64,000 bases of DNA from Muribaculaceae bacterium (lineage in GTDB: Bacteria; Bacteroidota; Bacteroidia; Bacteroidales; Muribaculaceae), in contig JAFRRT010000011.1 of the NCBI GenBank assembly GCA_017427945.1, positions 1 to 64,000 of the forward strand. Reading direction: 5' to 3'. The position numbers and the translations under genes are program-made. Numbering within the stretch: the stretch's first letter is position 1; every line of letters starts with the position of its first letter. The notes under the pieces were generated by a model, which worked only from the letters and a program-made list of their open reading frames with translations, was not told the DNA's origin and did no database searches. Below, piece by piece: positions 9,273 to 18,697 of the stretch.

Positions 9273-10175
9273 TTAACCCTTGATTATCAGGTCTATCTCT
9301 GGATTAACAGTTTGCGGGGACAACAGGGTCGCATGGGCGGCCTTCAGGCCCGTCTGGGCTCGCTCCGGGAACGGCACTTGCCCGATGGTGGCATGAACGA
9401 TGCCGGCAATGAAGGCATCGCCCGCCCCGGTCGTGTTGATGACTCTGGTGGGGATTGCCTTGAAATGCTCATGACGTGTGCCGTTGCTGCAATACACGCC
9501 GTCGCTTCCCAGGGTAATATAGACCTCCTCAACACCCATCGCCGTGAGTTGCTCAGCTGCTGCCCGAGCAGTATCGCAGTGGGTGACTGTCTGTGCTTCC
9601 AGAAGGTTGAGTTTAATACCATGTAGATGGTGCAATTGACTCTGCTGCAGCGCTTTGATAACCTTAGGAGCCTTAGCGGTGCTCACAGTATCGACAAACA
9701 GCGGCGCACGGGTGCAGTGGTCGATGAGATAGCACAGCGACTCTGCCGAGATGTTGGTGTCGGCTACAACCGCCGCCGAGGCGTTGATGGCCTCCATGCG
9801 AGGCTCAAGGAATGCGGGGGTGATGTGGTCCACAATGTCGGTGTCGGCAACAGCGGCAATCATGTCGCCTGTTTGGTCGTTGACACACAGGTAAAGTCCG
9901 TTGCGCTCTCCCGCAAGGCGCTCACTCAACGTGAGGTCAAGGCCCACAGCCTGACATTCACGCCAGCACATCTCCCCGAAAGTTTCGCCCCCGAACAGGC
10001 TCACAAACTTCACCTCATGCCCCATCAATCGCAGGTTGTGGGCAATGTTGCGGGCAACACCGCCACAGCCCATGGTTACCCGTCCCGGTACCGAATCAGC
10101 AGGGACAAATGGCGCCGTCAAGGCAGCCGAGATATCCATGTTCACACCACCGATTACCGTAACATATCCACTCAT
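9273..10175 (-). CDS. psuK: PfkB-family kinase, probably pseudouridine kinase
   Basis: The 300-aa protein is a ribokinase-like sugar/nucleoside kinase. The N-terminal GGVNMDI (9-15) and the C-terminal anion-hole motif NTTGAGDAF with catalytic Asp253 are intact. Its pairing with psuG identifies pseudouridine as the likely substrate, phosphorylated to pseudouridine 5'-phosphate. The frame is open up to 10232, but the ATG at 10175 gives the normal family N-terminus and lies downstream of the promoter at 10202-10233. Confidence 0.9.
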   Translation of the reverse strand: MSGYVTVIGGVNMDISAALTAPFVPADSVPGRVTMGCGGVARNIAHNLRLMGHEVKFVSLFGGETFGEMCWRECQAVGLDLTLSERLAGERNGLYLCVNDQTGDMIAAVADTDIVDHITPAFLEPRMEAINASAAVVADTNISAESLCYLIDHCTRAPLFVDTVSTAKAPKVIKALQQSQLHHLHGIKLNLLEAQTVTHCDTARAAAEQLTAMGVEEVYITLGSDGVYCSNGTRHEHFKAIPTRVINTTGAGDAFIAGIVHATIGQVPFPERAQTGLKAAHATLLSPQTVNPEIDLIIKG

Positions 10176-10201
10176 TGCGTTTCTATCGTTTAAAATAATG
10201 G

Positions 10202-10233
10202 CAAAGTTACCACAACTCGGCCATTTCGCCAAA
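10202..10233 (-). promoter_or_regulatory. Promoter of psuK-psuG
   Basis: TTTG (10230-10233), 20 nt and TAACTTTG (10202-10209) on the minus strand, 26 nt upstream of the psuK start. Confidence 0.7.
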
Positions 10234-10287
10234 TTTTGACACGTCCATCATCAGGCAAAGCCTGTCGCGCATTAATTTATTGAAAGA

Positions 10288-10321
10288 TTGTTGCGTATCT
10301 CAGTCACAATTGTTAATTTTG
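10288..10321 (+). promoter_or_regulatory. Promoter of the heptosyltransferase operon
   Basis: TTG (10291-10293), 20 nt and TAATTTTG (10314-10321), 29 nt upstream of the chosen start codon. It is divergent from the psuK promoter. Confidence 0.6.
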
Positions 10322-10350
10322 CACAACAATTAACGGCAACCACGTGTCCT

Positions 10351-11460
10351 ATGGCTGAAACTAAGAGTAATTTCCGCAACGTCCTTGTCATGAGATTGTC
10401 TGTGCTAGGCAATGTTGCGATGACCATTCCTGTATTGTATCCCCTGTGTAAGGCAAACCCTGACACTCGCTTCATCATGCTTACCAAGAAATGGCCTGCC
10501 TCGATGTTTCATGACCGCCCTGCCAACCTCAAGGTCGTAGACTTTGACGTCAACGAGCATCACAGAGGTTTCTTCGGCCTGATGAAACTGGCATCGACGC
10601 TCTACAAACTCTATGACATCGATGCCGTGGCCGACCTGCACAATGTGTCAGGCACTTGGGTCATCGACGCGTGGATGCGCGCTCATGGCGCACGCATTGC
10701 CCGCCTCGACAGGGAGAAACCCAAACGGCGCGCCCTGGTCAGCCACAAGTCCACCGAGCCTGTCTCGCCTATTCATGACCGTTACCGCAACGTGTTCAAG
10801 CAGCTTGGATTTGAGGCTCCCGACAATTTCAAGCACCTCTATGAGGGACGAGACTGGCCCCAAAGCCCCATCGTGCTCAACAAGGAGGAGGGGCAGCGAT
10901 GGATCGCCATCTCACCGTTCTCATCCCACAAGGGAAAGGCTTATCCCCTCGAACTCATGGAACAGGTCATCGCCGAATTGAGCAAACGCGAGAACTACTG
11001 GATATTCCTTATGGGTGGTGGCAAAGCCGAGAAAATTGCCCTCAGGCCCATCGCACGCAAATACAAGAATGTCGTCTCGATGGCCGAGGTGAAACACACG
11101 TTCATCGACGAATATGCCCTGCTGGGAAAATGCGACCTGATGCTTACTATGGAGTCGGCCAATATGCACTTGGCATCACTGGTCGATTTGCAGGCAATGA
11201 CCATCTGGGGACCCACATCGCCCGCTTGCGGCTATCTGGGCTATAACCAGATGGCAGAAGACGACATCCAGCTCGATATGGATTGCCGGCCCTGCTCCAT
11301 CACCGGCGATAAACCCTGCCGTTACGGTGATTACCGCTGCCTGAAGAACATCTCGCCCGACTATATAGTCCAGCATGTCATCGAGGCGGTGGAATATAAC
11401 GCCCAGCACAAGACCAAGGCTACCAAGCTGGCAAAAAAGCAGCAGGACACCGAGCAATGA
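10351..11460 (+). CDS. Glycosyltransferase family 9 (heptosyltransferase)
   Basis: The 369-aa protein resembles ADP-heptose:LPS heptosyltransferases (WaaF/RfaF), cytoplasmic enzymes that extend the lipopolysaccharide core. The N-terminal RLSVLGNVAMTIP acceptor-side loop, the ISPFSSHKGKAYP and FLMGGG nucleotide-binding turns, and the MHLASLV and WGPTSPACGY region match GT9. The C-terminal cysteine-rich CRPC...KPC segment is typical of this family in Bacteroidetes. ATG at 10351 fits the family; the upstream in-frame 21 codons include the promoter. The acceptor sugar is unknown. It overlaps the next gene by 4 nt (ATGA). Confidence 0.88.
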   Translation: MAETKSNFRNVLVMRLSVLGNVAMTIPVLYPLCKANPDTRFIMLTKKWPASMFHDRPANLKVVDFDVNEHHRGFFGLMKLASTLYKLYDIDAVADLHNVSGTWVIDAWMRAHGARIARLDREKPKRRALVSHKSTEPVSPIHDRYRNVFKQLGFEAPDNFKHLYEGRDWPQSPIVLNKEEGQRWIAISPFSSHKGKAYPLELMEQVIAELSKRENYWIFLMGGGKAEKIALRPIARKYKNVVSMAEVKHTFIDEYALLGKCDLMLTMESANMHLASLVDLQAMTIWGPTSPACGYLGYNQMAEDDIQLDMDCRPCSITGDKPCRYGDYRCLKNISPDYIVQHVIEAVEYNAQHKTKATKLAKKQQDTEQ

Positions 11461-12458
11461 AAAGCATTCTAATCACCGGAGCCGGCGGATTTATTGGCGG
11501 TTTCCTCGTCGAGGAAGCCCTGAACCGTGGGTATGAAACATGGGCTGCCGTACGCTCAACCACAAACCGCGAGTTTCTGCAGGACGAGCGCATACACTTC
11601 ATCGAACTAGACTACAACGACCAGGACAACCTCGAGAACACCCTGCGAGAGCACATGGCTGAGTACGGCAAGTGGGACTGCATCGTCCACAACCTGGGAC
11701 TCACCAAGTGCACCAATTACCTCGACTTTGAACGCGTCAACTACGGCTACCTGCGCACCCTCGTCGATGCCCTCAAGGAGACCGATATGACGCCCGACGT
11801 CTTCCTGCTCATGAGCAGCCTTAGCGTCATGGGCGACTCGGGCAGCGACAAACCCTTCATGCCCGACGACATCCCCATGCCCAACACCTTCTATGGCGTG
11901 TCGAAACTCAAAGCCGAAACTTACCTGCGCAGCCTTGAAGGATTTCCCTATACCATCTTCCGCTGCACGGGAGTATATGGACCTCGCGAGAAGGATTATT
12001 ACCTGATGATTAAAAGCATCAAGCGAGGTTTCGACTTCAGCGTGGGATTTGAAAAGCAGATGCTTACCTTCATCTATGTCAAAGACCTGGTAACGGCTGT
12101 CATGGACGCTCTGGAGAAAGGGCCGCTGCACAAAGCTTACTTCATCAGCGAGGACAAGGCCTACACCCAGCAGGAATTCCGCAAAATAGTGTGTGAGGAA
12201 CTGGGCAAGAAGGTTGTCATCCCCGTCACATGCCCCCTTTGGGTAGTCAAGATTGTGTGCCGTATTGCCGAGTGGTTCGGCAAGGTAACGCTCAAGGCTA
12301 GCACCCTGAACCGTGACAAGTTCAAGCTGCTGAAGCAGCGCAACTGGCAGTGCGACACCAGCGACGCTAAAAAAGACTTCAACTTCAATCCCAAATATGC
12401 GCTGCGCGACGGTATCCGCGAGGCAATCGCATGGTACCGCCAGGCAGGATGGCTCTAA
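11457..12458 (+). CDS. NAD-dependent epimerase/dehydratase (extended SDR)
   Basis: The 333-aa protein has the Rossmann GAGGFIG motif at residues 7-13 and the catalytic YGVSKLK (YxxxK) with a preceding serine in LMSSLSVMG. These mark an extended short-chain dehydrogenase acting on a nucleotide sugar or similar substrate. The start overlaps the heptosyltransferase stop by 4 nt, implying translational coupling and a role in the same envelope-glycan pathway. The exact substrate cannot be read from sequence. Confidence 0.88.
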   Translation: MKSILITGAGGFIGGFLVEEALNRGYETWAAVRSTTNREFLQDERIHFIELDYNDQDNLENTLREHMAEYGKWDCIVHNLGLTKCTNYLDFERVNYGYLRTLVDALKETDMTPDVFLLMSSLSVMGDSGSDKPFMPDDIPMPNTFYGVSKLKAETYLRSLEGFPYTIFRCTGVYGPREKDYYLMIKSIKRGFDFSVGFEKQMLTFIYVKDLVTAVMDALEKGPLHKAYFISEDKAYTQQEFRKIVCEELGKKVVIPVTCPLWVVKIVCRIAEWFGKVTLKASTLNRDKFKLLKQRNWQCDTSDAKKDFNFNPKYALRDGIREAIAWYRQAGWL

Positions 12459-12460
12459 TC

Positions 12461-13003
12461 ATGAAGCCTGTTTTTCTCATCGGTTACATGTGCTGTGGCA
12501 AGACCACCCTAGGAGTGGAACTGGCCCAGCAGATGGACCTGACTTTCATCGACCTGGATGAGTACATCGAGGCCGTGAATGGCATGTCAATTATCGAAAT
12601 CTTCGATGAGATGGGCGAACAACATTTCCGACACTTGGAAACCGAAGCCCTGCGCGACGTTGCGGCGATGAGCGACGTCATCATCGGCTGTGGAGGCGGA
12701 ACCCCCTGCCACAACGACAACATGGTGCTGATGAACGCTGCGGGCACCACCGTGTGGCTCACCACATCGCCCGAAGTTTTGACCGCACGCCTCCTCCTGC
12801 CCAAACAAAAGAACAAACGCCCCAAAATCCTCGCCCTCCCCGACAATGAAGTGCTCGACTTCGTCAACAACGAATTAACAGCACGCACCCCCTACTACCA
12901 GCAAGCCCAGCTCCACTTCGACTCCACCGACATCGAGACAGCCCAAGCCACCACCCGCACCGCCCACCACCTCACCACCCTCCTCGAGAGTGTTATCTCG
13001 TAA
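12461..13003 (+). CDS. aroK: Shikimate kinase
   Basis: The 180-aa enzyme phosphorylates shikimate in the chorismate pathway. It has a Walker A motif GYMCCGKTT near the N-terminus, the shikimate-binding DLDEYIE and HFRHLE (Arg/Glu) motifs, and GCGGGTP. The start at 12461 gives the usual N-terminus, 2 nt after the epimerase stop. The C-terminal half is a little irregular for the family but intact. aroA, the next pathway step but one, is separate at 34044. Confidence 0.92.
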   Translation: MKPVFLIGYMCCGKTTLGVELAQQMDLTFIDLDEYIEAVNGMSIIEIFDEMGEQHFRHLETEALRDVAAMSDVIIGCGGGTPCHNDNMVLMNAAGTTVWLTTSPEVLTARLLLPKQKNKRPKILALPDNEVLDFVNNELTARTPYYQQAQLHFDSTDIETAQATTRTAHHLTTLLESVIS

Positions 13004-13141
13004 ATTGAGGCTCTGTCACCGTCCTCCTGTCTTTGGCTATAGCCTGGAATAATAATCTGTATTTGTACGCCAATTCTATGAAGAGATTGGTCTAAAATCA
13101 AATAAATATTGGTTTTATGTTCATTTTGCACAAATTTTTCT

Positions 13142-13149
13142 TATCTTTG
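13142..13149 (+). promoter_or_regulatory. -7 element of the fumarate reductase operon
   Basis: TATCTTTG, 64 nt upstream of frdC. No good TTTG is seen at the right distance. The 60-nt leader is A/T-rich. Confidence 0.55.
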
Positions 13150-13212
13150 CAGATTATTAGTGACATAAACGAACTATCAAATCAATTAATAACTAAAAAA
13201 TCATCAATTTTT

Positions 13213-13869
13213 ATGTGGTTAACTAATTCATCTGTAGGACGAAAGATTGTGATGTCAGTCACCGGTCTTTTTCTTGTCCTATTCGTCACATTCCATGCGC
13301 TGATGAATGCAGTGGCTCTCATCTCGTTTGATGCTTACAATGCCATCTGTGAATTCCTCGGTGCCAATTGGTATGCCGTCCTCGGCACGTTGATACTTGC
13401 CGGCGGCTTTGCGATTCACATCATCTTCGCTTTCTGGCTCACGTTGCAGAACCGCAAGGCTCGCGGTAACATCCGCTATGCCGTGACCAGCAAGCCTAAG
13501 GAAGTAGAGTGGGCTTCTCAGAACATGCTCGTTCTGGGTCTCATCGTGTTGTGCTTCTTGGTGCTTCACTTGGTTCAGTTCTGGGCCAAGATGCAGTTAC
13601 CCGAACTCATGGGTGAGCACATAATGCCTGGCAAATGGTATCTGGAGGCAACCTTCAGCCACTTGTGGGTACTGCCTGTTTACCTGATTGGCTTTGCTGC
13701 CCTGTGGTTCCACATCTGCCACGGTTTCTGGAGCGCCTTCCAGACCCTGGGTACCGCCAACGACAAGTGGATTGAGCGCTGGCAGTGCATCTCAAAGTGG
13801 TGGGCAACCATCGTGTTTATCCTGTTTGCTGTAGAGGCTTGCTACTTTACCTGGTTCTTTGCCCTCTAA
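13213..13869 (+). CDS. frdC: Fumarate reductase/succinate dehydrogenase cytochrome b subunit
   Basis: The 218-aa integral membrane subunit anchors the enzyme and carries haem b. About five membrane helices can be seen (roughly 13-38, 56-79, 102-124, 154-175, 195-217). Histidines in or near the helices (His28, His69, His119 and the WFHICHGFW segment) are candidate haem ligands. A single anchor of this kind is typical of Bacteroidetes quinol:fumarate reductases. The frame is open from 13117, but ATG at 13213 is the real start, as the promoter lies inside the extension. It precedes frdA by 35 nt. Confidence 0.93.
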   Translation: MWLTNSSVGRKIVMSVTGLFLVLFVTFHALMNAVALISFDAYNAICEFLGANWYAVLGTLILAGGFAIHIIFAFWLTLQNRKARGNIRYAVTSKPKEVEWASQNMLVLGLIVLCFLVLHLVQFWAKMQLPELMGEHIMPGKWYLEATFSHLWVLPVYLIGFAALWFHICHGFWSAFQTLGTANDKWIERWQCISKWWATIVFILFAVEACYFTWFFAL

Positions 13870-13904
13870 TCGCTGAGTATTAACCTATTAAATTTGTAAG
13901 ACAA

Positions 13905-15905
13905 ATGGAAGAAACAAAGATCAACGCTCAGCCCATCGATTCCAAGATTCCCGAGGGACCCATCGCTGAGAAGTGGACTAACTATAAAGCCCATCAGAAA
14001 CTTGTCAACCCCGCCAACAAGCGTAAACTCGACATCATCGTCGTGGGTACCGGTCTGGCTGGTGCGTCGGCTGCCGCCACGCTGGGTGAGATGGGATTTA
14101 ACGTGCTCAACTTCTGCATCCAGGATTCACCCCGCCGCGCTCACTCGATCGCTGCTCAGGGTGGTATCAATGCAGCCAAGAATTACCAGAACGACGGTGA
14201 CTCGGTTTACCGCTTGTTCTACGACACCGTCAAGGGTGGTGACTACCGTGCTCGTGAGGCCAACGTTTACCGTCTTGCCGAGGTGTCGAACAACATCATC
14301 GACCAGTGCGTGGCACAGGGTGTTCCCTTTGCCCGCGAGTATGGCGGCCTGTTGGCTAACCGTTCATTCGGTGGCGCTCAGGTAAGCCGCACCTTCTATG
14401 CCAAAGGTCAGACTGGTCAGCAGCTGCTGCTGGGTGCCTATTCGAGCCTCAACCGCATGATTCATGCCGGCAAGGTGAAGAGCTATAACCGCTACGAGAT
14501 GCACGACGTGGTTATCATCGACGGCCGTGCACGCGGTATCATCGCCAAGAACCTGGTGACCGGTAAGCTGGAGCGCTTTGCCGCTCACGCTGTGGTTATC
14601 GCTACTGGTGGCTATGGCAACACCTACTTCCTGAGCACCAACGCTATGGGCTGCAACTGCTCGGCTGCAATGGCTTGCTATCGCCATGGTGCTTACTTCG
14701 CCAACCCCGCCTACGTGCAGATTCACCCCACCTGCATCCCTGTGCACGGTGACAAGCAGTCCAAGCTGACGCTGATGAGTGAGTCGCTGCGTAACGACGG
14801 CCGCATCTGGGTGCCCAAGAGCATCGAGGACGCCAAGAAGCTGCAGGCCGGCCAAATCAAGGGCAGTGACATTCCCGAGGAGGAGCGCGACTACTATCTG
14901 GAGCGCCGCTACCCCGCCTTCGGTAACCTTGTGCCCCGTGACGTTGCCAGCCGTGCCGCCAAGGAGCGCTGCGACAAGGGCTATGGTGTGAACAATACCG
15001 GCAAGGCTGTGTTCCTCGACTTCAGCGAGGCCATCAACCGCCTGGGCATCGACGTGATTCGCCAGCGCTACGGCAACCTGTTTGACATGTATGAGGAAAT
15101 CACCGACGTGAACCCCGGCGAACTCGCCAACGAGATCAACGGCGTGAAATACTACAATCCCATGATGATTTATCCCGCCATCCACTATACCATGGGCGGC
15201 ATTTGGGTTGACTATGAACTGCAGACCAGCATCAAGGGCCTCTTCGCCATCGGCGAGTGCAACTTCAGCGACCACGGTGCCAACCGTCTGGGCGCTTCGG
15301 CACTGATGCAGGGTCTTGCTGACGGATACTTCGTCCTTCCCTACACCATCCAGAATTACCTGAGTGACCAAATTAGCGTACCCCGCTTCTCGACCGACGC
15401 GCCCGAGTTTGACGCAGCCGAGAAGAAGGTACAGGCCGATCTCGACCACATGATGAGCATCCAGGGCAAACGCTCGGTTGACAGCATCCACAAGGAACTG
15501 GGTAACGTGATGTGGGACTATGTGGGCATGGCACGCACCAAGGAGAGCCTTGAGATTGCACTGTCCAAGCTCAAAGAACTGCGCAAGGAGTTTGAGAACA
15601 ACCTGTTCATTCCCGGCACCCAAGAGGGCATGAACATCGAGTTGGACAAGGCATTCCGCCTGCGTGACTTCATCACCATGGGCGAGCTCATCGCGTATGA
15701 CGCCCTGAACCGTCATGAGAGCTGCGGCGGTCACTTCCGCGAGGAGCACCAGACCGAGGAGGGCGAGGCCAAGCGCGACGACGAGAACTTCTTCTATGTC
15801 GCTTGCTGGAAGTACAACGGTGACGATGAGACCGCTCCCACGCTCATCAAGGAGCCGCTCCACTACGAGGCCATCAAGGTCCAGACGCGTAACTATAAGT
15901 CATAA
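13905..15905 (+). CDS. frdA: Fumarate reductase/succinate dehydrogenase flavoprotein subunit
   Basis: The 666-aa catalytic subunit interconverts fumarate and succinate. It has the FAD-binding dinucleotide motif [11 protein letters not shown] near residue 48, the covalent-flavin region [10 protein letters not shown] (His), and active-site elements HPTCIP and [10 protein letters not shown]. In this anaerobic setting it should work as a menaquinol:fumarate reductase producing succinate. It sits between the cytochrome b and iron-sulfur genes with short gaps, a conserved operon in Bacteroides. Confidence 0.96.
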   Translation: MEETKINAQPIDSKIPEGPIAEKWTNYKAHQKLVNPANKRKLDIIVVGTGLAGASAAATLGEMGFNVLNFCIQDSPRRAHSIAAQGGINAAKNYQNDGDSVYRLFYDTVKGGDYRAREANVYRLAEVSNNIIDQCVAQGVPFAREYGGLLANRSFGGAQVSRTFYAKGQTGQQLLLGAYSSLNRMIHAGKVKSYNRYEMHDVVIIDGRARGIIAKNLVTGKLERFAAHAVVIATGGYGNTYFLSTNAMGCNCSAAMACYRHGAYFANPAYVQIHPTCIPVHGDKQSKLTLMSESLRNDGRIWVPKSIEDAKKLQAGQIKGSDIPEEERDYYLERRYPAFGNLVPRDVASRAAKERCDKGYGVNNTGKAVFLDFSEAINRLGIDVIRQRYGNLFDMYEEITDVNPGELANEINGVKYYNPMMIYPAIHYTMGGIWVDYELQTSIKGLFAIGECNFSDHGANRLGASALMQGLADGYFVLPYTIQNYLSDQISVPRFSTDAPEFDAAEKKVQADLDHMMSIQGKRSVDSIHKELGNVMWDYVGMARTKESLEIALSKLKELRKEFENNLFIPGTQEGMNIELDKAFRLRDFITMGELIAYDALNRHESCGGHFREEHQTEEGEAKRDDENFFYVACWKYNGDDETAPTLIKEPLHYEAIKVQTRNYKS

Positions 15906-15934
15906 TCAACCACACTTAAATTCATCGAAATAAA

Positions 15935-16690
15935 ATGGAGACCAATATAAGCTTCAAAATCAAGGTTTGGCGTCAGGCCAACCCCCATGCTGAAGGACGT
16001 TTCGAGACCTACGAGATGCACGACATTCCCACCGACACCTCGTTCCTCGAGATGATGGACATCCTCAACGAGCAGCTCATCGAGCAGGGACAGGAGCCCG
16101 TTGCCTTTGACCACGACTGCCGCGAGGGTATCTGCGGTATGTGCTCGCTCTATGTGAACGGTCACCCCCACGGTCCCGCAACGGGAGCGACCACCTGCCA
16201 GCTCTACATGCGTCGCTTCAAGGACGGTGACACCATCACCGTTGAGCCGTGGCGCAGCGCTGCTTTCCCCGTAATCAAGGACTTGATGGTTAACCGCAAC
16301 GCCTTTGACCAGATCCAGCAAGCCGGTGGCTACATCAGCTTCCAGACCGGTGGTGCTCAGGATGCCAACGCCATCCCCATCAGCAAGGTGGCTGCCGACG
16401 AGGCTATGGACAGCGCAACCTGCATTGGCTGCGGTGCCTGTGTAGCTGCCTGCAAGAACGGTTCGGCTATGCTGTTCCTCAGCGCCAAGGTCAGCCAGTT
16501 CGCTCTGCTGCCCCAGGGCCGTGCCGAGGCAAAGCGCCGCGTGAAGGCTATGCTTGCCAAGATGGACGAACTGGGCTTTGGTAACTGCACCAACACCGGT
16601 GCCTGCTCTGCCGAGTGCCCCAAGAACATCAAGTTGAGCAATATCTCTCGCCTCAACCGCGAGTTCCTCAGCGCCAAGTGCAGCGACTAA
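15935..16690 (+). CDS. frdB: Fumarate reductase/succinate dehydrogenase iron-sulfur subunit
   Basis: The 251-aa subunit passes electrons between quinol and the flavin. Three clusters can be assigned: [2Fe-2S] with CREGICGMC and a later Cys, [4Fe-4S] with [14 protein letters not shown], and [3Fe-4S] with [12 protein letters not shown]. It closes the operon and is followed by a strong terminator at 16721. Confidence 0.95.
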   Translation: METNISFKIKVWRQANPHAEGRFETYEMHDIPTDTSFLEMMDILNEQLIEQGQEPVAFDHDCREGICGMCSLYVNGHPHGPATGATTCQLYMRRFKDGDTITVEPWRSAAFPVIKDLMVNRNAFDQIQQAGGYISFQTGGAQDANAIPISKVAADEAMDSATCIGCGACVAACKNGSAMLFLSAKVSQFALLPQGRAEAKRRVKAMLAKMDELGFGNCTNTGACSAECPKNIKLSNISRLNREFLSAKCSD

Positions 16691-16720
16691 TCCAAGCGAT
16701 TTAACATCCCTTACATACTT

Positions 16721-16765
16721 CATGCCGCAGGACCTTTAACGACCCTGCGGCATGTTGTTTTTGTC
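16721..16765 (+). terminator. Terminator of the fumarate reductase operon
   Basis: An 11-bp perfect stem (CATGCCGCAGG at 16721-16731 with 16744-16754) is followed by TTGTTTTTG. Confidence 0.88.
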
Positions 16766-16894
16766 CATTTCAATGAACCAAGATACCTTTAGCTTGATTT
16801 ACACCTTTCAATGGTTTACAGTAATGTAATATATTAGAATTGTCTGTCGTTGAAAAAATCGGGGGCAAATGTAGTGTTTTTCCAAAATATGTGC

Positions 16895-16902
16895 TATTTT
16901 TG
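16895..16902 (+). promoter_or_regulatory. -7 element of the GYF/CD225 gene
   Basis: TATTTTTG, 40 nt upstream of the ATG at 16942. The -33 element is unclear. Confidence 0.5.
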
Positions 16903-16941
16903 CAATCTGACAACATAATTACTTACAAATTATCACTGAAT

Positions 16942-17640
16942 ATGAAATACTACATTGCAGAAAACGGTCAGCAGGCCGGCCCATTTGAGCCTCATGAATT
17001 GCTGCAGCATGGATTGACGGTCAACTCCCTGGTGTGGTGTGAAGGCATGGCGAACTGGACCTCGGCAAGCCAGGTACCCGAACTCATGGCAGTGCTGACG
17101 GGACAGCCGCCCATCAACGTGGGCACACCCACCGGCATCGACACTCAACTGCCGCCAACGCCGCCCATGGGAGGTGATGTCCAGTTGCCACAAGTGCCGC
17201 CGTTCAACAACCCGCAAACGACTGCACCCCAGCAGCCGGCGCCCTATGGCACCCCCTATGGCCAGCAGGGAACCAACAATCAGCCCTATGCCCAGCCGCA
17301 ATACGGCCCCAGCACTAACCAGCCCAGCAACAACGTGATGCCCAAGACCTGGCTTACCGAGTCGGTCCTGGTCACTGTGCTATCATTCCTGTGTCTGTGC
17401 AATTTCATTGCCGCCATCCCCGGTCTCATTGCCATCTTCAAGGCCAATAGTGTCAAGACCAAATTCATGAGCGGGGACGTGCAAGGCGCCAATGCGGCAT
17501 CGGCATCGGCCAAGAAGTGGATGATTATCGCCGCTGTAATTATGGTGGGATGGTCTCTCATCCAAGGTTACCGAATGCTTGACTCCAATCTGTTGCAACA
17601 GATTCAGGAAGGTTCCATCGGTTCCCTTTACGGACTGTAA
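16942..17640 (+). CDS. GYF-like (DUF4339) and CD225/dispanin-domain membrane protein
   Basis: The 232-aa protein has an N-terminal GYF_2/DUF4339 domain at 1-50 (YYIAENGQQAGPFEP, with LVWCEGMANW), a Pro/Gln/Asn-rich flexible linker (about 65-140), and a C-terminal CD225-like domain with two membrane segments around 145-170 and 190-212. GYF-like domains bind peptides and CD225 domains sit in membranes and can influence curvature or trafficking. The role in bacteria is unknown. It ends 18 nt before the convergent lipoprotein gene. Confidence 0.85.
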   Translation: MKYYIAENGQQAGPFEPHELLQHGLTVNSLVWCEGMANWTSASQVPELMAVLTGQPPINVGTPTGIDTQLPPTPPMGGDVQLPQVPPFNNPQTTAPQQPAPYGTPYGQQGTNNQPYAQPQYGPSTNQPSNNVMPKTWLTESVLVTVLSFLCLCNFIAAIPGLIAIFKANSVKTKFMSGDVQGANAASASAKKWMIIAAVIMVGWSLIQGYRMLDSNLLQQIQEGSIGSLYGL

Positions 17641-17658
17641 TTCCTTTTACGGATTGAA

Positions 17659-18642
17659 TTAATGAGTTATAGCCTTTAGGGCTGACGAGAGGCTGGTCCC
17701 GGAGTAAACGACGAGACCAGTGCTGTCGGTGACGGCATACCATGGCATGGATGTGACGCCAAGCAGTTGTATGCCTTGTTCGGTGGGACCACCGGGTGCC
17801 CAATAGTGTTTCCACTGCGCGGGATCGACGCCGATGGTCTGATGCCAATGCAGGGTGTCACCCTCGGCAAGGACATCAATTACCTGCACACCCTTGTCAA
17901 GGTCCTGCAGTTTTCCTATCATGGTTTCGCGGGATTGCTGAGGATTCACCCACATGCTGATGAGTGATTTTTTTCCCGTGAGCTTGATTTCCTCAAACGT
18001 GCCGCCATGCTTGACCAGCGTAAGGGTCATCAGCCGTGGCAGCGAACTGTTCTTGCGCCCTTTCAAATTCATGCCTGCGGTCAACGATTCGGGCTTTGCC
18101 AGCAAGTCGATGCCATTAAGCAGAGTCTCTACCTTCTCAATATCACTGTAATCGCTGTAGTCGGCAACAAGCAGCACCGTGGACAGCACATCTGTGGCAT
18201 TTTCGCGCACATATTTCTCGATGGCAGCATTCAGTCGGCTGGGGTTCGGGTCGGTGTAGAAGGCGGCATGCTCGTTACGAAAGAGTTGCCAATCCTCATT
18301 CACCTTGTTACCTTTGACTTTGACCGACATTGCCACAGAAGCATCGCCTTTGACCTTGAGATGGTCACCGTTGACGGCCACCATATTGGCAATCAATTTG
18401 TCGCTGTGGTCAAGCAGGTTCACGACGGTCAACTGCGAGGCTTCGCCCTTAAAGGTGAAATGTCCTTTCTTGTCCACATCGACCCATTGGTCGACGATAC
18501 CCGAGTCGCCGTTGAAAACGACCCTGACAGCTACACCGTCAACATGAACCAACTCGCCGTCAATCTTGAAACTGTTGCCACCGCCACACGACATAAGCGC
18601 AGCAGCTATGAGAAACAGGGTGATATAATGCAGGTGTTTCAT
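17659..18642 (-). CDS. DUF4369-type lipoprotein with degenerate thioredoxin-like domain
   Basis: The 327-aa protein has a lipobox, LMSCGGG, around Cys18, so it should be lipid-anchored outside the inner membrane. The N-terminal half resembles the DUF4369 beta-rich domain common in front of thioredoxin-like domains in Bacteroidetes. The C-terminal half has a thioredoxin-like pattern (SMWVNPQQSRETM, a GVTSMPWYAVTD cis-Pro-like turn) but lacks a CxxC, so it is not an ordinary disulfide reductase. The ATG at 18642 is chosen because it yields the signal peptide. It ends the rpoN-PAP2-ispG gene series. Confidence 0.8.
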   Translation of the reverse strand: MKHLHYITLFLIAAALMSCGGGNSFKIDGELVHVDGVAVRVVFNGDSGIVDQWVDVDKKGHFTFKGEASQLTVVNLLDHSDKLIANMVAVNGDHLKVKGDASVAMSVKVKGNKVNEDWQLFRNEHAAFYTDPNPSRLNAAIEKYVRENATDVLSTVLLVADYSDYSDIEKVETLLNGIDLLAKPESLTAGMNLKGRKNSSLPRLMTLTLVKHGGTFEEIKLTGKKSLISMWVNPQQSRETMIGKLQDLDKGVQVIDVLAEGDTLHWHQTIGVDPAQWKHYWAPGGPTEQGIQLLGVTSMPWYAVTDSTGLVVYSGTSLSSALKAITH

Positions 18643-18697
18643 TATTGGGATAGAAAATGTTGAACTTACGATAAAAACAAGCACATTATGCCGCTCA

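Noticed and set aside
11457..13003. A specific LPS-core or aromatic-sugar pathway for heptosyltransferase, epimerase and aroK
   Set aside because: The three genes are adjacent, but aroK is a housekeeping gene and nothing else links their reactions.
14364..15863. A 499-codon open frame on the strand opposite frdA (and similar long ones opposite pgi 4344-5420, mltD 31585-32742, gyrB 39640-40761 and tnaA 49527-50645)
   Set aside because: These are antisense shadows of well-identified genes, caused by codon bias. They have no family resemblance or start signal.
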